Shown: positions 54,059 through 63,445 of the stretch, piece after piece
Position numbering within the stretch: position 1 is the stretch's first letter
How the letters are laid out: each line of letters begins with the position of its first letter
Assembly: GCF_020782875.1 (NCBI RefSeq)
Contig: NZ_JAJGBN010000001.1
Location: 868,001 to 932,000, forward strand
Direction: 5' to 3'
From: Allomuricauda sp. M10
Lineage (GTDB): Bacteria > Bacteroidota > Bacteroidia > Flavobacteriales > Flavobacteriaceae
DNA length: 64,000 nucleotides
Program-made: the position numbers and the translations under genes
The notes under the pieces: model-generated
What the model saw: the letters and a program-made list of their open reading frames with translations, nothing else
What the model was told of the DNA's origin: nothing
Database searches by the model: none

Positions 54059-56034
54059 GAGTATTGAAAGTTTTTTTAGGTTTTTTCCTTTTTAGTTGGG
54101 TCATTTCGGCCCAAACAGATGCCAATCCCGCAGTTTGGAGTCATGAAGTACACAAATTATCCGACACGGAATATGAGCTGGTCTTTACCGGAAAAATCAT
54201 GGATGGCTGGCACGTATATTCCCAATTTACGGCCGAAGGGGGTTCTTTGCCCAGCGAATTCACTTTTGAAAAGGCGGGAGAGGACTACGAATTGATAGGT
54301 TCTACTGCCGAAAGTGAAACCATCAAGGAATATAGCGATGTGTTTGAAGTGGAGGAGACTTTCTTTAAAAAAGAAGCCATCTTCACCCAAAAAATAAAAC
54401 TCCTGAAACCGGATGTTCGCCAGATTTCCGTCAACCTTTTTTATCAGATCTGTAAGGAAGTCTGTATCCCAAAAGATGAAGTTTTTGAGATTTCTTTGGA
54501 TGGAAGTGCCTTTGTTGGCGACACCAAAACCTTGGACGACCGTAGTGTGGCCCTTGGGGAATCGCTTAAGCTCGATTTAAAGAACAAAGAACTGCTCAAT
54601 CAAGGTGGATTGGTGGATTCCGAAGGTAAATCCAATCTCTGGATGATTTTTGGTCTTGGCTTTTTGGGAGGATTGATTGCGTTATTGACACCTTGTGTCT
54701 TCCCGATGATCCCGTTGACCGTCTCGTTCTTTACCAAGCAATCCCAGAATAAATCCAAGGGAATTGCCAATGCGGTACTCTATGGGTTCTTTATTGTTTT
54801 GATCTATTTCTTGCTGAGTTTACCTTTCCATTTGTTCAATTCGGTGGACTCCCAGATTTTGAACACCATTGCCACCAACATCTGGCTCAACGTGTTCTTC
54901 TTTGTCATTTTTGTCTTTTTTGCCTTTTCGTTCTTTGGGTATTACGAACTCACGTTGCCAAGTTCTTGGGCCAATAGGATGGATTCAGCTTCATCCAAAG
55001 TAGGAGGGGGCTTGGGCATCTTTTTTATGGCGTTGACCTTGGCTATTGTATCGTTTTCCTGTACTGGGCCCATTTTGGGTGGACTTTTGGGAAGTACCAC
55101 CTTGGCTGAAGGAAATGTAGCCACCAACCTGACCATGGGTATGGTAGGTTTTGGCTTGGCTCTGGCTTTGCCTTTTGCGCTGTTTGCCATGTTCCCAGCT
55201 TGGTTACACTCCTTGCCAAAATCTGGCGGTTGGATGACCACCGTGAAAGTGGTGTTGGGCTTCTTGGAGTTGGCATTAGCATTCAAATTTTTGTCCAATG
55301 CGGATTTGGTCGGGAATTGGGGATTGTTCAAACGGGAAATCTTCATCGGTATCTGGGTGATATTGTTTGTGTTGATGACGCTCTACCTTTTTGGGGTGTT
55401 CCGTTTTCCACATGATGGTCCAAAGAAAAAATTGTCCCCGACCAGATTGATCGTGGGAGTTGTGAGCATGGCTTTCTCCATTTATTTGATACTTGGCATG
55501 TTCCAGGTTTCTAACTTAAAATTGTTGAGCGGATTCCCGCCGCCGAGTTTCTACAGCGTTGTTGAAGCCGAAAGCGATTGTCCGTTGGGATTGGATTGTT
55601 TCAAGGATTTTGAAGAAGGGGTGGCCTACGCCAAAGAGAAGAACAAACCTATTCTGTTGGACTTTACAGGTTGGGCCTGCGTGAATTGCAGAAAGATGGA
55701 AGAGCAAGTTTGGAGCGATGCCAGTGTCTATCCTATCCTTAAGGATGAATACGTGTTGATCTCGCTTTATGTGGATGATAGAAAAGAACTGCCCGAAGAA
55801 GAAAAATTCGATTTTAAGTTCGATTCAGGAAGAATAAAATCCATCGAAAATGTCGGACAAAAATGGGGTACGTTCCAGACCGTAAATTTCAATGCGGCAT
55901 CCCAACCGTATTATGTTTTAATGACGCCTGATATGGAAATCCTGAACGATGCCGTCCAGTATGTGGATGTGGAAACCTATCAAAAATGGTTGAAATCCGG
56001 TCTGGAAAAGCATCAGCTCTCCATGAACAAATAA
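54055..56034 (+). CDS. dsbD: DsbD-like thiol:disulfide interchange protein
   Basis: A 659-residue protein: signal peptide, an N-terminal alpha-type domain with QICKEVCIPKDEV, eight membrane helices with Cys in TPCVFPMIPLTVSFF and SFSCTGPILGGLLG, and a C-terminal thioredoxin domain TGWACVNCRKMEEQVW. It passes electrons from cytoplasmic thioredoxin to the periplasm. The TlpA-type lipoprotein at 16 kb could be a client. The start is the ATG in the ATGA overlap with tilS. Confidence 0.93.
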   Translation: MRVLKVFLGFFLFSWVISAQTDANPAVWSHEVHKLSDTEYELVFTGKIMDGWHVYSQFTAEGGSLPSEFTFEKAGEDYELIGSTAESETIKEYSDVFEVEETFFKKEAIFTQKIKLLKPDVRQISVNLFYQICKEVCIPKDEVFEISLDGSAFVGDTKTLDDRSVALGESLKLDLKNKELLNQGGLVDSEGKSNLWMIFGLGFLGGLIALLTPCVFPMIPLTVSFFTKQSQNKSKGIANAVLYGFFIVLIYFLLSLPFHLFNSVDSQILNTIATNIWLNVFFFVIFVFFAFSFFGYYELTLPSSWANRMDSASSKVGGGLGIFFMALTLAIVSFSCTGPILGGLLGSTTLAEGNVATNLTMGMVGFGLALALPFALFAMFPAWLHSLPKSGGWMTTVKVVLGFLELALAFKFLSNADLVGNWGLFKREIFIGIWVILFVLMTLYLFGVFRFPHDGPKKKLSPTRLIVGVVSMAFSIYLILGMFQVSNLKLLSGFPPPSFYSVVEAESDCPLGLDCFKDFEEGVAYAKEKNKPILLDFTGWACVNCRKMEEQVWSDASVYPILKDEYVLISLYVDDRKELPEEEKFDFKFDSGRIKSIENVGQKWGTFQTVNFNAASQPYYVLMTPDMEILNDAVQYVDVETYQKWLKSGLEKHQLSMNK

Positions 56035-56103
56035 CGATTATTTTTCATGGGAGTTGGAAATTAGTTATACCTTAGAGTGACTAATTGACTTAACCATAAC
56101 TTC

Positions 56104-58497
56104 GTGAAAAAGTTAAAAAAGGTACTTCTGATACTTGGGGGACTACTTCTGCTTTTGGCTATTGCCATTGCCATTTTCATCAATTCATTAAAACCGGATT
56201 ATAGCGGTAAAAAATTATTGGAAGGCCTTCAAAGTGAGGTCAATGTGTATTTTGACGCCTATGGAATCCCCCATATTTATGCCGACAATGAAAAAGACGC
56301 CCTCAAAGCTTTGGGTTACGTGCATGCACAGGACAGGCTATGGCAAATGGAGTTGTTGCGAAGGGTTGCCAAGGGCAGAATAGCGGAAGTTTTCGGCAAG
56401 GATTTTATCAAGACGGATAAGTTCTTTCTTTCCATGGGTATTGATGACCAATCGGCACAAACGGTGGCCAACCTCGACAAGAATAGTGAGACAGCCATGA
56501 TGGCCCGGGCCTATTTGGATGGCATCAACGAATTCATCAAAAATGGTCCCACACCCATAGAATTTTATTTGACCGGAATTGACAAGGAACCTTTCTCCAT
56601 AGAGGATGTGTACAATGCTGTGGGGTATATGGCATTTAGTTTTGCCATGGCCCATAAAACGGACCCACTGCTAACCAGTATGCGGGATAAGTTGGGTGAG
56701 GAATACATGAGGGAGCTTGCCATCAATTCCGATACTTCAACCGTTTGGATCAAAAATTATCACGGCATTAGGACAGATTCTTTGGGAACCGATATAACCG
56801 CTAGTGTTACTGCGGCCCTTAAAAATTTACCTGTCCCACTTTTTGAGGGCAGTAATAGTTGGGTCGTTTCCCCCGAAAAGACTAAAAATGGTAAAGTCAT
56901 TTTTGCGAATGACCCCCATATTGGGTTTGCCCAACCTTCGGTTTGGTATGAGGCGCATGTAGTAACACCCACCTATGAAAAATACGGTTACCATTTGGCG
57001 GGCGTTCCCTTTCCTTTGTTGGGACACGATAGAAATCTGGCGTATGGACTGACCATGTTCGAGAACGATGATATCGATTTCTATTATGAGGAAACCAATC
57101 CTTCGGATTCAACCCAATACAAAACAGTGGACGGTTGGAAAACCTATGAATACGTCACGAAGAACATCAAGGTAAAAGATGGTGAAGACGTCTCTTTTAC
57201 CTTTAAAAAATCGCAACACGGTCCGATAATGAACGATATTGCCGATCAAATTTCAGGTGAAAGACCTGTTGCCATGTCGTGGATCTATACAAAACCTAAA
57301 AATGAAGTCTTGGATGCCTTGTACGGGTTGAGCCATGCCACTAATTTGGAAGAATTCAAGAGTGCCCTTCCCAAAATCCATGCACCAGGGCTTAACGTTA
57401 TGTACGGTGATGCCAAGGGCAATGTAGGGTGGTGGGCCACGGCCAAATTGTATCAAATGCCGGATAGTGTCTCCACCAAATTTATTTTGGACGGTACTTC
57501 GGGCAAGGAGGAGCCATTGCGTTACCTCGACTTTTCAGAAAACCCGAGTGCGGTGAATCCGCCTTGGCATTACGTCTATTCCGCGAACAACCAACCGGAT
57601 TCCATCTCTGGCATGTTGTATCCCGGTTATTATCTACCAGAGAACAGGGCGAAACGAATCGAGCAGTTGCTGGATGCCAAGGATGATTGGGACAAGGAAT
57701 CGTTCTCCGAAATGATTTTGGATGTGACCTCTCCAGTGAACACCGATTTGGTAACCGAGTTGATCAAGTTGTTCGATGTGTCTCATTTGACCAAGGAACA
57801 ATTGGTTTTGGTGGATTCCCTTAAAAATTGGAACGGGGAATACACATTGAACAGCACCAGCCCCACTTTGTACCACCGTAGCGAGTATTTTATGGTGAAA
57901 AATACCATGGAAGACGAATTGGGCACGGAAATGTTCAATGCGTTTTTGGATACCCACGTCTTCAAAAGACAGATTGCCTGGGGAGCCAAAATGGATGCTG
58001 GGAAATGGTGGGATAACGTGAACACCAAAGATGTGGTGGAAACCCGCAAGGACATCGTCATGAAGTCCTTTGCCGATGCATGGCAATCCTTGGTAGAAGA
58101 TTTGGGTCCGGATCCAAGCCAGTGGACCTGGGACAAAGTACATACCTTGGAGCATCAGCATCCCTTTGGACAAGTGGAATCCTTGAGAAAATATTTCAAT
58201 GTGGGGCCATTTCCGGTGGAAGGCACCCGTGAAGTCATCAACAACCTTTCCTTTCCCTACGACAGTACAGGATATTACAAAGTAAGTTCTGGCCCATCCA
58301 CACGCCGAATCGTGGATTTTTCGGATGTGGAAAACAGCATTAGTATTTTGCCCACAGGTCAATCTGGGAACCCCTTCAGCAAGCATTACAAAGACCAAGC
58401 GGAAATGTACGTTCAGGGCAAATTCCGCAAGATGATGATGAACAAACAGGAAATTCAGGAAACTGCGGAATCGGTGCTCACCTTTACCAAAAAGTGA
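56104..58497 (+). CDS. penicillin acylase family protein
   Basis: A 797-residue Ntn hydrolase with an N-terminal membrane helix or signal (KVLLILGGLLLLLAIAIAIF). The pro-enzyme is expected to self-cleave at G249-S250 (LFEGSNSWVVSP), freeing nucleophile Ser250; GIPHIYADNEKDALKALGYVHAQDRLWQME is the alpha-chain start. Such enzymes hydrolyse beta-lactams, acyl-homoserine lactones or other N-acyl compounds. The start is GTG. Confidence 0.92.
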   Translation: MKKLKKVLLILGGLLLLLAIAIAIFINSLKPDYSGKKLLEGLQSEVNVYFDAYGIPHIYADNEKDALKALGYVHAQDRLWQMELLRRVAKGRIAEVFGKDFIKTDKFFLSMGIDDQSAQTVANLDKNSETAMMARAYLDGINEFIKNGPTPIEFYLTGIDKEPFSIEDVYNAVGYMAFSFAMAHKTDPLLTSMRDKLGEEYMRELAINSDTSTVWIKNYHGIRTDSLGTDITASVTAALKNLPVPLFEGSNSWVVSPEKTKNGKVIFANDPHIGFAQPSVWYEAHVVTPTYEKYGYHLAGVPFPLLGHDRNLAYGLTMFENDDIDFYYEETNPSDSTQYKTVDGWKTYEYVTKNIKVKDGEDVSFTFKKSQHGPIMNDIADQISGERPVAMSWIYTKPKNEVLDALYGLSHATNLEEFKSALPKIHAPGLNVMYGDAKGNVGWWATAKLYQMPDSVSTKFILDGTSGKEEPLRYLDFSENPSAVNPPWHYVYSANNQPDSISGMLYPGYYLPENRAKRIEQLLDAKDDWDKESFSEMILDVTSPVNTDLVTELIKLFDVSHLTKEQLVLVDSLKNWNGEYTLNSTSPTLYHRSEYFMVKNTMEDELGTEMFNAFLDTHVFKRQIAWGAKMDAGKWWDNVNTKDVVETRKDIVMKSFADAWQSLVEDLGPDPSQWTWDKVHTLEHQHPFGQVESLRKYFNVGPFPVEGTREVINNLSFPYDSTGYYKVSSGPSTRRIVDFSDVENSISILPTGQSGNPFSKHYKDQAEMYVQGKFRKMMMNKQEIQETAESVLTFTKK

Positions 58498-58617
58498 GCT
58501 ATCCGCTAATTCAAAAAGTACCTGTATCAATCCAAAATAGGGCATTCGTCAATCTGCCCTCTCTTGCCAATTTGTAAAAGTTAATTTTTGGGGACACAAA
58601 TCTTCAAGAATTTCTGA

Positions 58618-59451
58618 ATGCTCATAAAAGTATATGGCAGTGCCGTTTTTGGCATTGAGGCTACTACCATCGTTGTAGAGGTCAATATTGATAAAGGTGT
58701 AGGGTATCATTTGGTCGGACTGCCGGATAACGCCATCAAAGAGAGTAACTTCCGAATAGCGGCAGCCCTCCAAAACAATGGGTATCGCATTCCCGGCAAA
58801 AAAATCACCATCAACATGGCCCCTGCCGATTTACGGAAGGAAGGCTCTGCCTATGACCTTACCTTGGCTTTGGGCATCTTGGCTGCTTCGGAACAGATCA
58901 GATCCGAAGACATCCACAACTATTTGATTATGGGGGAACTTTCTCTGGACGGCAGCTTGCAGCCCATAAAAGGAGCATTGCCCATCGCCATAAAAGCAAA
59001 CCATGAAGGGTTTAAAGGATTCATACTTCCGAAGGAAAATGCCAACGAAGCTGCCATTGTGGATGGACTTAAAGTATATGGAGTGGAAAACATCAAAGAA
59101 GTAATCGACTTTTTCGATCAAGGAATTCCTTTGGAAGAAACCATTGTGAATACGCGTCAAGAATTCTACGACCATTTGGATCTGCCTGAATTTGATTTTG
59201 CCGATGTGAAGGGGCAGGAAAGTATTAAACGCTGTATGGAGATTGCAGCCGCGGGAGGACACAACATTATTTTGATCGGACCGCCTGGAGCGGGGAAGAC
59301 CATGTTGGCCAAACGATTGCCTTCCATCTTACCACCTATGACCCTGCATGAAGCCTTGGAAACTACCAAAATCCATAGTGTGGTGGGCAAGGTAAAGAAT
59401 AAGGGTTTGATGAGCCAGCGACCGTTCCGTAGTCCACACCATACAATTAGC
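58618..59451 (+). pseudogene. yifB: yifB/comM Mg-chelatase-like ATPase, interrupted by an insertion
   Basis: 278 codons of the family: the N-terminal Lon-protease-like domain (HLVGLPDNAIKESNFRIAAAL, INMAPADLRKEGSAYDL) and the start of the AAA+ module with Walker A GPPGAGKTMLAKRLPSILPP. The match stops at RPFRSPHHTIS, after which the frame reads SFIVYNVQYYYIWGK and stops at 59499. The family usually has about 510 residues, so nearly half is missing; the rest should lie beyond the element. ComM is a helicase of natural transformation. Confidence 0.85.
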
Positions 59452-59481
59452 AGTTTTATAGTTTATAATGTGCAATATTAC

Positions 59482-59489
59482 TATATTTG
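59482..59489 (+). promoter_or_regulatory. -7 promoter box of the recombinase gene
   Basis: TATATTTG fits TAnnTTTG, 18 bases before the recombinase ATG, and lies inside element DNA. Confidence 0.5.
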
Positions 59490-59507
59490 GGGCAAATAAA
59501 CAATTCT

Positions 59508-61106
59508 ATGTTAGGGATTTATTGCCGTATCAGTGTAGACAGGGAAAACGAAAAGAGTATCAAGGAGCAGCAGCTTTTGGGCCAAGAGTTCGCCAAAAAG
59601 AACGGGTTCCAGTTCAAGGATTACATAGATAAAGGGATAAGTGGGGGAGGTGATCCAACCAAACGTCCTGCTTTCTCTGAAATGTTGGCCGACATTGAAA
59701 GCGGCAAGATAAAGGCACTATTTGTTTGGAACCTTGACAGAACCGCAAGGGAAGAAGCAACGTGGTTCAACTTGGCCAATCTTATCGTTGAGAAGGATAT
59801 TACACTGTATGAGGATGGTAAACTCTTAGACCTATCTGACCCCTCCACATATTTCACGGCTGGTATAATGTCCCAAATGAACGCCCTTTACCGCCGCACC
59901 ACCTCCAAGAAAATTAAGGCTGTTCTTGACCGTAACGCCAAAGAGGGAAAGGTACACGGCAGGATTCACCCATTCGGCTATACAAAGGATGAGAACGGTT
60001 ATCTGGTCATTGATGAGCAAGAGGCCGAGATCGTTAAGAAAGTCTATCAGATGAGCCTTAACGGTATAGGAAGCAGTACCATTCGAAACTGGTTGGTGGA
60101 GAACAACATCCCCACCCGTTACAACAAAATGGAAGGCACCCTGACCGTCACCGATAAATATACGGGGGTGAAAAAAACAATCCAGAAAAAGGATATTACC
60201 TGGAGCGATAAAACCGTGCAGGATATGCTAAGGAACCCCATATACAAGGGCAAAAGGAAGTGGGGCGAAAAGTTCTATGACTGTCCAGCAATTTTCGATG
60301 CCTCCTATTGGCAAAAGGTGAACGACCACCTGCCCAAGAACCGCCTGAACTCAGGAAAGAAAGTTGATCATGAATACCTTTTAAAGGGGCTTCTTATCTG
60401 TGGAAAGTGCGGCAGGAACCTGTACGGCAGGAAACGGGCGGACAAAAAGGATAATGTCTATATCTGCTCTTCCCGGAGGTACAAGGAACTTAACTGTGGC
60501 AGCAGAGGTATAAACATAGATAAGTTCGAGGCATTTGTTTGGAACAGGTTCTTTAAAGGGGATGAACTCTTGACACTGTTGCAGGAGGAACTGAAAAAGG
60601 GCGGGCAGACCAAAAAAATGGACGAGATAAAAAGTAGCATTGAAAAACTGGAGAACCAAAACAGGTCATTGGAAGGGGAGAGGCAAAAGGCCGTTCAACT
60701 TGCCATAAAGGGGCTGCTCAAGGAAAGCGATATACAGCCCGAAATGGAAAGGATAGAGAACCAGATCAACAACATAGGGAAACGTATCGACAACCTCAAG
60801 GAAGAACTCTCCGATGTTTCCGCCGCCGCAGAAAGAAAAAGCCAGCTACAAACAGATATAAAATCCATAAAGGGCAAAACATCCTTCAACCGTAAAAAGG
60901 AACTCATAGACAAGTACATCAAAAACATAAGGGTGTTCTGGTTCGATGATCCCAGGCTCTACCTTTTGGCCGTAAACTTCAACCTGCCCATGCAGAGGGA
61001 ACAGTACATAGTTACACTTGACAATGCGGGAAGGATAGACGAGTTCATCAACTTTACGGGGACCACCTTGGAAAAAACCTTGATAGAGGGAATCACTTAT
61101 ATGTAG
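59508..61106 (+). CDS. large serine recombinase (site-specific integrase)
   Basis: A 532-residue recombinase. Resolvase domain 1-145: Tyr5, Arg7 and nucleophile Ser9 (GIYCRISVDRENEKSI), and the arginine motif NLDRTAREEATWF. Then a recombinase domain (about 155-275; RNPIYKGKRKWG), a zinc ribbon (CGKCGRNLYG ... ICSSRRYKELNC) and a coiled coil (about 370-440) as in phiC31-type integrases. It likely mediated insertion into yifB. The start is the ATG giving MLGIYCRIS; an ATG at 59487 adds seven residues. Confidence 0.92.
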   Translation: MLGIYCRISVDRENEKSIKEQQLLGQEFAKKNGFQFKDYIDKGISGGGDPTKRPAFSEMLADIESGKIKALFVWNLDRTAREEATWFNLANLIVEKDITLYEDGKLLDLSDPSTYFTAGIMSQMNALYRRTTSKKIKAVLDRNAKEGKVHGRIHPFGYTKDENGYLVIDEQEAEIVKKVYQMSLNGIGSSTIRNWLVENNIPTRYNKMEGTLTVTDKYTGVKKTIQKKDITWSDKTVQDMLRNPIYKGKRKWGEKFYDCPAIFDASYWQKVNDHLPKNRLNSGKKVDHEYLLKGLLICGKCGRNLYGRKRADKKDNVYICSSRRYKELNCGSRGINIDKFEAFVWNRFFKGDELLTLLQEELKKGGQTKKMDEIKSSIEKLENQNRSLEGERQKAVQLAIKGLLKESDIQPEMERIENQINNIGKRIDNLKEELSDVSAAAERKSQLQTDIKSIKGKTSFNRKKELIDKYIKNIRVFWFDDPRLYLLAVNFNLPMQREQYIVTLDNAGRIDEFINFTGTTLEKTLIEGITYM

Positions 61107-61338
61107 GTCAAATAATATTTGACTTAGTAGGGTTCTTAAAGAGTACCCAAAACATGGATTGGGGGGCTATATAAAAGTAAATATCCTATTTACAATAGGT
61201 TTCACATACATTTTCGACTATACCCAACCCCCCAAGCGTTATTTTAGGAACTTCCAACGACATTTTTGAAAACAAACAGAAATTTCTTACATTTATAATC
61301 ATGCTTTAGAAAACTGGTAATTTACTTTATGCATGTGG

Positions 61339-61362
61339 CCCCTCAATTACGAGGGGTTTTTT
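61339..61362 (+). terminator. terminator hairpin in the element
   Basis: CCCCTC - AATTAC - GAGGGG followed by TTTTTT. Probably ends the recombinase transcript or a small RNA from the stretch before it. Confidence 0.75.
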
Positions 61363-61399
61363 ATACCAAATAGGTTCTTATATGAAACAATATGTTTTT

Positions 61400-61434
61400 A
61401 GGCAGTCGGCAGGGTAGCAAGGCTGCCTTTTTTT
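61400..61434 (+). terminator. second terminator hairpin
   Basis: AGGCAG (61400-61405) and CTGCCT (61423-61428) with a 17-base loop, then a T run. Tandem with the one at 61339. Confidence 0.55.
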
Positions 61435-61581
61435 GTAGGTTTCACCCTTGAACCATAAAATTTATTATGTAAAATAGAAACCTAAACTACTGTTTACCAG
61501 TGTAGAATGATTGGGGTAGGAGGACCAATGTGAAGGAATGATGTTAAAATCGGGGATCTGGTTACAGATTGGAAGGTTGGA

Positions 61582-62427
61582 TTAGTAATATTCAGGGGGG
61601 TAAATTTTATTATAAAGATTTTGAGATTTTAAAACCTGATTTGTAGATTTAATTTGAGAGGGGGATTGTTTAGCAAACATATTCATTCCGTTCTTTGGCA
61701 TATCCAATATGTCATAAGTTTGTTCTCTGTATATTTTTTTGGTTACATCATCACGGTATATAATCGCAGTTACTAGTACAAGTTTTTTATTATTCTGAGA
61801 CAATAAATTTTTATCAAAAGCTCCGGTATGAACAGTAAAGCCAATACCGTTGGCAATTTGAAAACTTGTTAGATTATCGTCTATAGCAGAATCATTTAAA
61901 AAAATAGCTAGGTTCTTCCAAGATTCATCAGTCAAGAAAAAAATAACATCTGAATAAAGCAAAGTCGCCTTTCTACCACTATTGAGATACTTGCCTTGTA
62001 TCCTTACTTTTGAGCTATCCTGATCATAGTCTACAATCCTCAAATCACCAAATGTCATCTCGGCACGTTTTGACTCAAAATCCAGACTGTCCAATCTTAT
62101 CAACTCTTTTGACTTGCCAATTGCTTCATCCAATAAATCCACTTGGCCCTCAATATCAGTTTTTACATCACCTAATACGCTATCAACTTTTCCTATTTGT
62201 ACGGCAGCACTTTCAATTGTCTTCAGTGAGTTTTTTGCGGTTTCTATCAAGTCGCTGTTATCTTTCCAGGCATTGTAAATATTTATGATATTTAAAAATA
62301 AGATAAGCCCCGCCACACCAAATTGGAGTATTTTTTTCAACGGTTGTTTTAGGTCGAGGATTTTTGGCATGAAATCCTTTAAAATGAGAAAGGAAGTTAG
62401 GAATGCTAAAACTATTGATACGGTCAT
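61582..62427 (-). CDS. membrane-anchored coiled-coil protein of unknown function
   Basis: A 281-residue protein: two N-terminal membrane helices (VSIVLAFLTSFLILKDF and LQFGVAGLILFLNIINIYNAW), a coiled coil (LKTIESAAVQIGKVDSVLGD, about 62-115) and a beta-rich C-terminal domain (DLRIVDYDQDSSKVRIQGKY). No family recognised. Last gene of a three-gene operon on the element, 19 bases after the small membrane gene. The domain order suggests a surface or transmembrane sensor/effector. Confidence 0.7.
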   Translation of the reverse strand: MTVSIVLAFLTSFLILKDFMPKILDLKQPLKKILQFGVAGLILFLNIINIYNAWKDNSDLIETAKNSLKTIESAAVQIGKVDSVLGDVKTDIEGQVDLLDEAIGKSKELIRLDSLDFESKRAEMTFGDLRIVDYDQDSSKVRIQGKYLNSGRKATLLYSDVIFFLTDESWKNLAIFLNDSAIDDNLTSFQIANGIGFTVHTGAFDKNLLSQNNKKLVLVTAIIYRDDVTKKIYREQTYDILDMPKNGMNMFAKQSPSQIKSTNQVLKSQNLYNKIYPPEYY

Positions 62428-62446
62428 TGGGTTTCAATTTTTTACC

Positions 62447-62701
62447 TCAATAATAACTAGTACCAAACAAGGTTTCCCACAACAATAGAATAACATAACC
62501 AACAACGTTGAGGGCTATTATAACTATCCCTATAATCAACATGACACGGAAATCCTTCTGCATCTTGGATTGGGTGGCCGCTTGTTGTTGTTGAAGATAT
62601 AGGCTTGCCTTGGCCAGTTCTTCCATGGTGGCATCTTTGTACTGCTCATCGAACAGTTTCTTTTGTTTGACCTCGGAAAGGTAATTTTCGGTCTTGCTCA
62701 T
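62447..62701 (-). CDS. small single-helix membrane protein
   Basis: An 84-residue protein with a helical, Gln-rich region (LAKASLYLQQQQAATQSKMQ) and one C-terminal membrane helix (VMLIIGIVIIALNVVGYVIL). Its ATG overlaps the upstream TGA by 4 bases, so it is made with the 176-residue protein. No family recognised. Confidence 0.65.
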   Translation of the reverse strand: MSKTENYLSEVKQKKLFDEQYKDATMEELAKASLYLQQQQAATQSKMQKDFRVMLIIGIVIIALNVVGYVILLLWETLFGTSYY

Positions 62702-63228
62702 TGTTTAGGCCAAATAGAGCTTCTGATTTCAATCCCTGATTTATCAAAATAATTGTCGAACCAATTTTCTATTCCATAGGCAATTGAAGAAAATGTTTTA
62801 ATTAATTCATAATACTTTTTGGGAACTGTAATTATTCCTTTCTCATCATTATCGGGAAATGGAATTGGACAACTTTTGTCTACTACACAATATAGAGTTC
62901 TAAAAACCAATGCGTTGTTATAGAAGATGTCTAGAAAATGTTGTATCCCAGGTTCTCCGTATTCACTAGTGGCCCAAGGTCTATCAACTTTATCATCTTC
63001 ATCCCCAATATTGATTCCCCATGCCATAGTAATCGATAAATCATGTTTAAATGACGCTACATTAGAATGTTCCCGATGTAGTAATATATTATCCATTCCA
63101 TTGTATTTATCATAGAATGAAAATTGATCTCGATAAGATGGGCCAGAGCCATAACCCCAACATGCAATTTTATACCAATCCTTTGATGAAGAATTGATAA
63201 ATGTATCTAGTAATTCGTCAAGTGTCAT
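62698..63228 (-). CDS. unknown soluble protein, first gene of the element operon
   Basis: A 176-residue acidic soluble protein rich in aromatic residues (WYKIACWGYGSGPSYRDQFS; RPWATSEYGEPGIQHFLDIF), ending SSIWPKQ. No family recognised. It is divergent from the AbiH-type gene, sharing a 217-base promoter region, and coupled to the small membrane gene by a 4-base overlap. Confidence 0.65.
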   Translation of the reverse strand: MTLDELLDTFINSSSKDWYKIACWGYGSGPSYRDQFSFYDKYNGMDNILLHREHSNVASFKHDLSITMAWGINIGDEDDKVDRPWATSEYGEPGIQHFLDIFYNNALVFRTLYCVVDKSCPIPFPDNDEKGIITVPKKYYELIKTFSSIAYGIENWFDNYFDKSGIEIRSSIWPKQ

Positions 63229-63445
63229 ATAATGTTATTTAGAAATTTAGAGGGGAAGTCCAATAAATATAATAGATCCCCAGCAAACTCCGTTGCACGA
63301 AGACCCTAGTTTGTGTAGGTTTTTTTCCATTGCCTTTCAATGATTTTTACCCAACTGTTTATAAAAGTGTTCAGAACCTCCATAAAATTGCTATAATGCA
63401 ATTTGATATTCATTATATCTTGCTGAATTGAAATGATTTAAGATA

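Larger units (their letters stand above)
61107..61581. other. non-coding stretch with dyads in the element
   Basis: No frame of note. Just after the recombinase TAG is GTCAAATAATATTTGAC (61107-61123), a 7-bp dyad. TTGGGGGG (61159-61166) and CCCCCCAA (61228-61235) form a further inverted repeat, and AGGTTTCAC occurs at 61197 and 61437. Two terminator hairpins follow. Confidence 0.5.

Noticed and set aside
57634..58545. 303-codon open frame antisense to the penicillin acylase gene
   Set aside because: Low-complexity shadow of a strongly conserved gene on the other strand; no family resemblance, no promoter or ribosome site.
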